A DNA stretch of 10,541 bases, taken from assembly GCA_002429315.1 (NCBI GenBank), contig DIZC01000100.1:1-10541 (forward strand). Direction: 5' to 3'. The DNA comes from Alphaproteobacteria bacterium UBA6038. GTDB taxonomy: Bacteria; Pseudomonadota; Alphaproteobacteria; Micropepsales; Micropepsaceae. Position numbers and translations under genes: made by a program. Shown one piece after another: positions 6,310 through 10,541 of the stretch (within the stretch, counting starts at the first letter, position 1; every line of letters starts with the position of its first letter). The notes below the pieces were generated by a model that searched no databases, was not told the DNA's origin, and worked only from the letters and a program-made list of their open reading frames with translations.

Positions 6310-6697
6310 CGCCAGTTTTCTGGTTGCGCTCCTGTACCGGCGGGACCGCCATCATGGTTGGGCGGCGGCGCAGGCGTCTCAGCAACGGCCGCCATGGCAC
6401 ACTTGCGAAGCCGCGTTGTCGGAAACCTTCTATCTGCTTGGCCCCGTTGATCCGGAACCGCTCCTGTCGTTGCTGCGACGGAGAATGCTCCTGTCTTCCT
6501 TCGTACTCGCAGACAACATGGCGGCGGTGCTGACCCTGATGAAAAAATACAAGCAGGTGCCGATGAGCCTCGCGGATGCCTGCCTGGTGCGGATGACCGA
6601 GGTGATGAGCGATCCGGTGGTGCTGACCACAGACAGCGACTTCCGCATCTATCGTCGCCATGGCCGGCAGGTCGTTCCCTGCATTCTGCCTGTTTGA
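6287..6697 (+). CDS. PIN-domain ribonuclease toxin (VapC-like)
   Basis: 136 residues forming a single PIN domain. The acidic active-site set is visible: D8 in VIVDASFLVALL, E46 in ALSETFYLL, D97 in SLADACLVRM and D116 in LTTDSDFRIYRR (D118 close by). PIN toxins are Mg2+-dependent RNases that cut tRNA, rRNA or mRNA when the antitoxin is lost. The target cannot be predicted here. The start at 6287 lies inside the antitoxin gene, giving a 23-base overlap typical of a coupled toxin-antitoxin operon. All the expected acidic residues are present, so the toxin is probably active. A gene remnant follows immediately, which fits insertion of the pair into older sequence. It could instead be a solitary PIN regulator, but the linked RHH gene favours VapBC. 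Confidence 0.88.
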   Translation: MAATVIVDASFLVALLYRRDRHHGWAAAQASQQRPPWHTCEAALSETFYLLGPVDPEPLLSLLRRRMLLSSFVLADNMAAVLTLMKKYKQVPMSLADACLVRMTEVMSDPVVLTTDSDFRIYRRHGRQVVPCILPV

Positions 6698-6876
6698 GCA
6701 CTGTTAGTTCCGAGCAGGTGCGGAAGCCGCTCTATAGGGGCGCACTCGAACACTGGCGGCACTACGAACCGTGGCTCGGAGCGTTAAGGGCCGCGCTCGA
6801 CCCCATCGCTGAAGGCCTTTCCGGATGTGCCGCCTTTCGCCGATCCGGACATTTGACTCGTCGTGTGCGGGAGTAG
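6694..6876 (+). pseudogene. C-terminal remnant of a TPR-type sulfotransferase
   Basis: The frame beginning at 6694 reads STVSSEQVRKPLYRGALEHW and then RHYEPWLGALRAAL. This resembles the extreme C-terminus of TPR-containing sulfotransferases (pattern TxSxxQVRxPLYxxxxxxWRxYEPxLGPLxxAL). Everything upstream of this end is missing: no P-loop-like PAPS site or TPRs can be found, and the VapC-like gene occupies that space. The frame continues to a stop at 6876, but its last third is not recognisable. There is no credible start codon with a ribosome binding site. I read it as a scrap left by insertion or deletion rather than a small gene. The identification rests on remembered family sequence and is moderately sure. 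Confidence 0.55.
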
Positions 6877-6912
6877 TGAATCCAGGTTTGCCGTATTCGG
6901 CACGGGGGCCGG

Positions 6913-7491
6913 ATGAAATCGCACCGCATTTTTCTTCCCTTGCTCGTGGCCGCGCTTCCTTTGCTCGTAAGCAGCGCGGCCTCGGCTCGGGACGGTTTCG
7001 AAGCCGTACGCTGCGGCGGCGATGTGCGAAGCGCACTGCTGGGGAAATGGATGCGCGATGAACCGGTCATGCAAACGGAGAAGCGGCATGCCGCGCTGGG
7101 GCTCAAGGATCTGGGGGCAGACGAAATCACCGACACCCTGAATTCGGTCACTTGGCGCATCTGCGGAAAGGAATATGCCGTCATCACAGACGCGCACGAC
7201 ATCGTCCGCGACGTGCTGGCGTTCCCGCCGCACTCCCGGGCTGCGCCTGCGTTCAGCGGAGGAGTCTGCCAGGCGAACGGCAAAGAACTCTCCGGCGAAA
7301 TCATGGGCGTGCTCGACAATCGCGGTGCGAAGGACGTGGGGTCATCGCACTATTCCCCTCAGGACAAGACGCTTCTGCCGGTTACGGCGGCATGGAGAGT
7401 CGACGAGAAGACCGGAAAGTTCATCCCGCTTCCGGCCGCCGGCCTTTTGTGCTCGCGAAGCGCCGTCGGCACCGCGGATGGCGGCCCATGA
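6913..7491 (+). CDS. Secreted four-cysteine protein of unknown function
   Basis: 192 residues. A Sec signal peptide is plain: MKSHR, a hydrophobic core LPLLVAALPLLVSSAA, then SARDG, with cleavage near residue 25. The mature chain has exactly four cysteines (C34, C84, C119, C180), enough for two disulfides, as expected for a periplasmic protein. No enzyme motif is seen and I do not recognise the family. The G-rich sequence at 6904-6908 may serve as a weak ribosome binding site for the ATG at 6913. The stop overlaps the next gene's start in an ATGA arrangement (7488-7491), so this protein and the GNAT enzyme are probably translated together. That coupling does not reveal a shared function. Confidence 0.78.
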   Translation: MKSHRIFLPLLVAALPLLVSSAASARDGFEAVRCGGDVRSALLGKWMRDEPVMQTEKRHAALGLKDLGADEITDTLNSVTWRICGKEYAVITDAHDIVRDVLAFPPHSRAAPAFSGGVCQANGKELSGEIMGVLDNRGAKDVGSSHYSPQDKTLLPVTAAWRVDEKTGKFIPLPAAGLLCSRSAVGTADGGP

Positions 7492-8102
7492 CGGCGCAAG
7501 CCGCAGCAGCAAGCGGCACCACGGTCCGCAAAACGGAAGCCGCCGACGTGGAGGCCGTCTCGCGCATGCTGGCGCGGTCATTCTGGGACGATCCGCTGAC
7601 CTCGCACTTCATCCCGGATGAAGCCGCCCGCCCGCAAAAGCTCGTGCGCATGTTCAAGCTGCTGCACAAGCTTGGGCTGCCGCACGGCGCCTGCTTCACC
7701 ACCGGTGGGGTCGAATGCGCCACGCTGTGGCGGCCGCCGAACCAATGGCACCTGCCGTGGTGGCAATACGTCACCAACGGCCCCGAGATGCTCGGCATCT
7801 TCGGCGCCGGCGCGTTGAAGGTCATGGGCGCGATGGACCGCATCGAAAAGGTGCATCCGAAAGAGCCGCACTGGTATCTGCAGGTGATCGGCACCGATCC
7901 GCCCAAGCAGGGCAAAGGCTTCGCGAGCCTCGCCATGCGCCAGCAGCTGGCGGTGGCGGACGCGAGCGGCACGCCCTGCTATCTGGAATCGAGCAAGCCC
8001 ACCAACATTCCCGTCTATCGCGCCTTCGGCTTCGAAGTGGTGCGCGAAATCCATCTGCCGGACGGCCCGACGCTGTGGCCGATGTGGCGGCCGGCCCGCT
8101 AG
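7488..8102 (+). CDS. GNAT-family N-acetyltransferase
   Basis: 204 residues. The N-terminus TTVRKTEAADVEAVSRMLAR (11-30) is the usual first strand and helix of a GNAT fold. Motif A is WYLQVIGTDPPKQGKGFASL (129-148), where QGKGFA forms the acetyl-CoA pyrophosphate loop. CYLESSKPTNIPVYRAFGFE (164-183) is the typical C-terminal motif B region, with the tyrosine and the FGF turn. It transfers an acetyl group from acetyl-CoA to an amine; the acceptor is unknown. The long insert rich in Trp and Pro (81-100) between the halves is seen in many uncharacterised members. The start at 7488 overlaps the upstream stop by four bases; the frame extends further upstream only as overlap with the preceding gene. 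It is 17 bases from pyrE and probably in one transcript with it. Confidence 0.9.
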   Translation: MTAQAAAASGTTVRKTEAADVEAVSRMLARSFWDDPLTSHFIPDEAARPQKLVRMFKLLHKLGLPHGACFTTGGVECATLWRPPNQWHLPWWQYVTNGPEMLGIFGAGALKVMGAMDRIEKVHPKEPHWYLQVIGTDPPKQGKGFASLAMRQQLAVADASGTPCYLESSKPTNIPVYRAFGFEVVREIHLPDGPTLWPMWRPAR

Positions 8103-8119
8103 CCGGGTAGAACTGCAGC

Positions 8120-8689
8120 ATGGCGGCAAGCGAGCCCAATCCGGACGAGAAGGCGCTGTTCGACATCATCCGCGAGCGGTCGTTCCGCCGCGGCAAGTTC
8201 ACGCTCGCCTCGGGGCGGGAGAGCGAGCTCTACTTCAACTTGAAGCCCACCATGATGTCGCCACAGGGCGCGCTGCTGTGCGCCCGCGCCCTGCTCGCGC
8301 GCATCTGGCCGGAGAATCCCGATTATGCCGGCGGCCTCGAAATGGGCGCGGTGCCGGTGATCGCCGCGCTGGCGGCGCTCAGCGCCGCCGAGAACAAGCC
8401 GGTGAAGACCTTCTTCGTGCGCAAGCAACCCAAGGGCCACGGCACCATGGACATGATCGAGGGCCTCGCGGCAAACGAGACGCTCGCGAACACGAAGGCG
8501 ATGGTGGTGGACGACGTCGCCACCAGCGGCGGCTCCATCCTGAAAGCGGCGGATGCCGTGCGCGCGGCGGGCGCCACGGTCGAGGCGGCGCTGGTGATCG
8601 TCGATCGCGAAGAAGGCGCCGCCGAAACGCTTCAGGAGAACGGCATGCGCCTGCTGTCGGTGTTCAAGGGCCGCGAGTTCCTGATTTAG
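8120..8689 (+). CDS. pyrE: Orotate phosphoribosyltransferase
   Basis: 189 residues. The PRPP-binding motif AMVVDDVATSGGSI (127-140) is diagnostic of type I phosphoribosyltransferases. FFVRKQPKGHGT (98-109) is the catalytic flexible loop of OPRTases with its lysines, and SGRESELYFNLKPTMM (31-46) is the N-terminal orotate-side region. The enzyme joins orotate to PRPP to make OMP in de novo pyrimidine synthesis. It works in the cytoplasm as a dimer, with PyrF as the next step; pyrF is not in this window. Length is in the normal range and no key residue is missing. It begins 17 bases after the GNAT gene, with no strong Shine-Dalgarno visible. A palindromic repeat follows the stop almost at once. 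Confidence 0.96.
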   Translation: MAASEPNPDEKALFDIIRERSFRRGKFTLASGRESELYFNLKPTMMSPQGALLCARALLARIWPENPDYAGGLEMGAVPVIAALAALSAAENKPVKTFFVRKQPKGHGTMDMIEGLAANETLANTKAMVVDDVATSGGSILKAADAVRAAGATVEAALVIVDREEGAAETLQENGMRLLSVFKGREFLI

Positions 8690-8691
8690 TT

Positions 8692-8745
8692 CACGCGGAG
8701 ACGCGGAGGACGCAGAGCCTCCGTGTACTCCGCGCCCTCCGCGTG
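8692..8745. repeat. GC-rich imperfect palindrome with CGCGGAG/CTCCGCG units
   Basis: CACGCGGAG (8692-8700) is followed by ACGCGGAGG and ACGCAGAG. The far arm holds CCTCCGTG, ACTCCGCG and CCTCCGCGTG, so CACGCGGAG pairs exactly with CTCCGCGTG (8737-8745) and the inner units pair imperfectly. The structure starts two bases after the pyrE stop and would fold stably in RNA. It may stop transcription or protect the pyrE mRNA end, although no T-tract follows. It resembles the GC-rich short palindromes dispersed in many bacterial genomes; copy number cannot be judged here. Confidence 0.6.
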
Positions 8746-8789
8746 CAAAATAGTTCGTCGCCAACACTGGAACTGTCGGGGAGGCAAAA

Positions 8790-9434
8790 ATGCTCAAAGT
8801 CCATCATCTCAACAATTCGCGCTCGCAGCGGATTCTGTGGCTGCTGGAAGAGCTGAACGCGCCGTACGAGATCGTGCAGTATCAGCGCATGAGCCCGGTG
8901 CCGCTGGCGCCGCCGGAACTGAAATCGGTGCATCCGCTCGGCAAATCGCCGGTGATCACCGACGACGGCGATGCCATCGCCGAATCCGGCGCCATCGTGG
9001 AATACATCCTGGACAAGTACGGCAACGGCCGCCTGCGGCCCGAGGCGGGCACGCGCGATCGCGTCAAGTATATGGAGTGGATGCATTATGCCGAGGGCTC
9101 GGCGATGCTGCCCTTGCTGATGAACATGTACATGGGGTTCTTGGGCGAAGCGGCGGCGCCATTGCGCCCGCGGGTGGAGAGCGAGATCGCCAACCATCTC
9201 TCCTACCTGGAGAGCGCCATCCGCGGCCGGGACTTCTTCGTCGGCCGCGGCCTCACCGGCGCCGACATCCAGCTCACCTTCGTGCTGGAGGCGGCGGATG
9301 CCGGCGGCGTGCTCAAGGATTATCCGGCGCTGGCCGGGTATCTTTCGCGCATGCAGGCGCGCCCCGCCTACCGGCGCGCCATCGACAAAGGCGGCCCCTA
9401 TGATCTTCGCGGCAACCGGCGGCGCGCCGACTGA
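8790..9434 (+). CDS. Glutathione S-transferase family protein
   Basis: 214 residues with the two-domain GST layout. The thioredoxin-like N-terminal domain has KVHHLNNSRSQRILWLLEEL (3-22); S10 or S12 is the likely glutathione-activating residue. HPLGKSPVI (48-56) has the cis-proline, and AESGAIVEYI (64-73) has the Glu-Ser pair that binds the gamma-glutamyl group. The helical C-terminal domain has GADIQLTFVLEAAD (157-170), including the conserved N-capping box and Asp. It probably conjugates or reduces electrophiles with glutathione in the cytoplasm; the substrate is unknown. GGGGAGG (8778-8784) sits five bases from the ATG, a strong ribosome binding site. The gene is separated from pyrE by the palindromic repeat, so it is likely its own unit. 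The C-terminus is basic (RGNRRRAD). Confidence 0.93.
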   Translation: MLKVHHLNNSRSQRILWLLEELNAPYEIVQYQRMSPVPLAPPELKSVHPLGKSPVITDDGDAIAESGAIVEYILDKYGNGRLRPEAGTRDRVKYMEWMHYAEGSAMLPLLMNMYMGFLGEAAAPLRPRVESEIANHLSYLESAIRGRDFFVGRGLTGADIQLTFVLEAADAGGVLKDYPALAGYLSRMQARPAYRRAIDKGGPYDLRGNRRRAD

Positions 9435-9515
9435 TGGGTGCGAAGATCACTGCCGCGTCAGCAATGGCGAGCAATATCCAAAGATCGCACACGCCGCGCC
9501 GCATCACCCCATAGC

Positions 9516-9538
9516 CGCCAGTAGAAGGGTTACTGGCG
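9516..9538. terminator. Perfect 8-bp hairpin between convergent genes
   Basis: CGCCAGTA (9516-9523) and TACTGGCG (9531-9538) form a perfect stem with a 7-base loop. It lies between the ends of the plus-strand GST gene (9434) and the minus-strand small protein gene (9574), where a bidirectional terminator would be useful. Neither strand shows a T-tract after the stem, so termination by this hairpin alone is uncertain. The rest of 9435-9573 shows no gene. Confidence 0.4.
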
Positions 9539-9573
9539 ACGCCGTCGCACCACGTAATTTCCCATACATGATG

Positions 9574-9918
9574 TCAGCAGCCGCCGTTAGCATTGAAAGC
9601 TTTCCCCTCTGCCTGAAGGCAGGGAGCGGCGGCGCCGATAAGAAAGAGGGTGGCGAGCGCCGCCCTCCTTCGGGCGCCCGTACTGGTTTCGATGCTGATG
9701 GGCGTCATCATCATTGCGCCAGGCGCAGCCTGCTCCTGGAGGTCATCTGTTGTGTTCGTTGTCGCGCCGGATTCCGTCGATGGGGTGGCGCGATGGCCTT
9801 TCATTACCGTGGCGCTTTGGGTGCCGTATTGAGACTGTGAATTTTCATCCGCCGCCATGGCCGTAATGGCCGAAAGCAGGGCCGCAACCGTTGCTGCGGC
9901 CATCAAGCTCGTTCTCAT
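9574..9918 (-). CDS. Small exported protein, unknown function
   Basis: 114 residues starting at the ATG at 9918 (an upstream start at 9966 is less likely). The first 23 residues are a convincing Sec signal peptide: MRTSLMAAATVAALLSAITA then MAAD. The mature part is low in hydrophobics and rich in Ser, Thr and Gln (DENSQSQYGTQSATVMKGHR), and probably disordered. The last 30 residues are less protein-like, since the region contains GC-rich hairpin DNA, and could be read-through of a repeat. I do not recognise a family. GGGAGAG lies somewhat far upstream as a possible ribosome binding site. The frame gains support from an EcfG-type promoter about 75 bases upstream in the right orientation, which would place it under the general stress response. 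Confidence 0.58.
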   Translation of the reverse strand: MRTSLMAAATVAALLSAITAMAADENSQSQYGTQSATVMKGHRATPSTESGATTNTTDDLQEQAAPGAMMMTPISIETSTGARRRAALATLFLIGAAAPCLQAEGKAFNANGGC

Positions 9919-9994
9919 GGGATGGCTCACTCTCCCGAGTGACCTCGCACTCCCCCCGAGCCCCAATACCGGAACATCCGATGGTCAAAACAAA

Positions 9995-10019
9995 AACGAG
10001 GGGTTCGGTTACCGGTTCC
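9995..10019 (-). promoter_or_regulatory. Candidate EcfG (general stress sigma factor) promoter
   Basis: Read on the minus strand, GGAAC (10019-10015) is followed by a 16-base spacer and CGTT (9998-9995). This matches the GGAAC-N16/17-CGTT consensus known for EcfG/SigT-type sigma factors, which control the alphaproteobacterial general stress response through PhyR-NepR. It points at the small exported protein gene starting at 9918, leaving a leader of roughly 70 bases. The match is exact in both boxes and the position is sensible. One chance match per tens of kilobases cannot be excluded. Confidence 0.62.
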
Positions 10020-10140
10020 GGGAATCCTAAAATAATTGGGCAAGGCCGCCCATTGCGGAAGCCGACCACTTAGACCCGAACAACCGGCTGGAAAGCGCGG
10101 ACGGACAATCACCGGCTGCCACGCAACGGCCGCATGGCTT

Positions 10141-10164
10141 GTTTGCATAAATAACAATGCAAAC
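10141..10164. promoter_or_regulatory. Operator-like palindrome 1
   Basis: GTTTGCAT (10141-10148) and ATGCAAAC (10157-10164) are perfect inverted 8-base arms around an AT-rich 8-base spacer. The geometry suits a dimeric helix-turn-helix repressor or could form a hairpin. It lies 111 bases upstream of the GTG-started gene. Confidence 0.45.
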
Positions 10165-10183
10165 CTGATCAGTCACTATTGCA

Positions 10184-10206
10184 TATATTGCGGAAGTAGC
10201 AATATA
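10184..10206. promoter_or_regulatory. Operator-like palindrome 2
   Basis: TATATTGC (10184-10191) and GCAATATA (10199-10206) are perfect inverted 8-base arms around a 7-base spacer. Its sequence differs from palindrome 1 twenty bases upstream, though both contain TTGCA/TTGC cores. TATATT inside the first arm could also serve as a -10-like element for the downstream gene. No good -35 was found. Confidence 0.45.
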
Positions 10207-10274
10207 CTGACTATCGCCGTAATGGCCGGTCTCAGGGGCCGGAACGGCGGAAACGCGAGCAGGAGGCAAGAGCC

Positions 10275-10541
10275 GTGTTGAATGTGTCGAGGATTGAGGC
10301 CGCGGGCGCGACCGCGCCGGAGAAGCGCCGGCCCGGAGCACCGCGCGGAAACCGCAACGCCTTGAAGCATGGGCGTTGCACCGCGGCAGCCCGGGCGCAG
10401 CGCGCCGTTCCGCGCGTTACGGCCCCTCCCATGGCACGCGAAATTTTTTCGCCGAACAATTCGGACAATTCTGTTGCGCAAGCCGCGCCGGGCCCGGCGC
10501 ACAGCGCAGACGAAAAAATTTCGCCGAACAATTCGGACAAT
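10275..10541 (+). CDS. GNRNALKHG-motif hypothetical protein, 3' end beyond the window
   Basis: 89 codons open to the right edge. The GTG at 10275 was chosen because a perfect AGGAGG (10261-10266) lies eight bases before it. Residues 18-36 read RRPGAPRGNRNALKHGRCT. The GxPxGNxNALKHG pattern recurs in short alphaproteobacterial proteins of unknown function, some phage-associated; I do not know its role. After about residue 43 the usual helical continuation is absent. Instead the frame runs into a repeat that encodes SPNNSDN twice (59-65 and 83-89), 24 codons apart. The sequence between is Ala/Pro-rich and looks disordered. The gene may therefore be a conserved start fused to inserted repeat DNA. 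A large minus-strand frame covers the same bases but lacks a comparable start signal. Confidence 0.6.
   Translation, partial: MLNVSRIEAAGATAPEKRRPGAPRGNRNALKHGRCTAAARAQRAVPRVTAPPMAREIFSPNNSDNSVAQAAPGPAHSADEKISPNNSDN
10439..10541 (+). repeat. 31-base direct repeat at a 72-base spacing
   Basis: Bases 10439-10469 and 10511-10541 match at 28 of 31 positions. Both read CGAAA, three variable bases (TTT or AAA), then TTTCGCCGAACAATTCGG and ACAAT. The 72-base offset keeps the reading frame. Each copy contains the inverted repeat CCGAA-N3-TTCGG. The second copy reaches the window edge, so the array may continue. Its AT-rich core stands out from GC-rich surroundings. Confidence 0.75.

Larger units (their letters stand above)
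9919..10274. other. Divergent intergenic region with promoter and operator-like sites
   Basis: This 356-base stretch lies between the minus-strand small exported protein and the GTG-started gene on the plus strand. No credible gene is seen on either strand. It holds the EcfG-type promoter (9995-10019), two perfect palindromes in an AT-rich patch (10141-10206), and the Shine-Dalgarno of the downstream gene (10261-10266). The remaining sequence shows no recognised feature. Confidence 0.7.

Noticed and set aside
4715..6661. A 648-codon open frame on the minus strand
   Set aside because: It lies opposite the VWA and toxin-antitoxin genes, has a His/Arg/Leu-rich composition typical of antisense frames in GC-rich DNA, and shows no recognisable domain.
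9650..9832. A 60-codon plus-strand frame with a hydrophobic start, opposite the small exported protein
   Set aside because: No ribosome binding site. The minus-strand frame has a better signal peptide and a promoter in the right orientation.
10037..10050. GGGC-N6-GCCC as a terminator
   Set aside because: Only a four-base stem with no T-tract, and no gene ends nearby.
9860..10228. GCCGTAATGGCCG occurs near 9860 and again near 10216
   Set aside because: A 13-base match with a GGCC-N5-GGCC core. One copy is inside coding sequence and no further structure supports a functional pair.
10439..10541. CRISPR-like repeat at the right edge
   Set aside because: Only two copies are visible, with an in-frame 72-base period, an A/T-variable block inside the repeat and a protein-coding context; no cas genes are present.

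Overview
The window looks like a GC-rich alphaproteobacterial chromosome segment. The coding sequences have strongly GC-biased third positions. They include a paired MoxR-type ATPase and CoxE-like VWA protein typical of that class, and a candidate EcfG-type (general stress sigma factor) promoter. A genus cannot be assigned from the sequence alone; Rhizobiales- or Rhizomicrobium-like organisms would fit.

Layout. (i) 1-978, minus: the first 326 codons of a Rieske non-haem iron oxygenase alpha subunit, running off the left edge. It is divergent from (ii) a MoxR-family AAA+ ATPase (1070-1924). (iii) 1953-2462: a compact cassette in which a DUF559 endonuclease-like gene is bracketed by long inverted repeats; the left repeat supplies its ribosome binding site and the right repeat supplies its stop codon. 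(iv) 2518-3518: a secreted protein of unknown function, then a decayed CinA/PncC-type amidohydrolase pseudogene. (v) 3522-4778: an exported seven-unit GloVer (Gloeo_Verruco) beta-propeller-like protein. (vi) 4829-6004: the CoxE-like VWA protein, the expected partner of the MoxR ATPase, 2.9 kb away from it. (vii) 6055-6697: a ribbon-helix-helix/PIN (VapBC-like) toxin-antitoxin pair, followed directly by a C-terminal scrap of a TPR-type sulfotransferase. (viii) 6913-8689: a tight plus-strand run of a secreted four-cysteine protein, a GNAT acetyltransferase (ATGA overlap) and pyrE. (ix) 8692-8745: a GC-rich palindromic repeat, then a glutathione S-transferase (8790-9434). (x) 9574-9918, minus: a small exported protein behind a good match to the EcfG promoter consensus. 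(xi) 10141-10206: two perfect operator-like palindromes. (xii) 10275 to the right edge: a GTG-started gene with a GNRNALKHG motif and an in-frame DNA repeat spaced at 72 bases.

How the genes relate. The housekeeping content is pyrE, MoxR/VWA, GST and the Rieske oxygenase. The intervals 1925-4828 and 6005-6912 behave as accessory spacers holding an inverted-repeat cassette, a toxin-antitoxin pair, a pseudogene and a gene remnant. The points most worth following are the DUF559 inverted-repeat cassette, the EcfG promoter with its small exported protein, and the paired palindromes with the repeat-bearing gene at the right edge.
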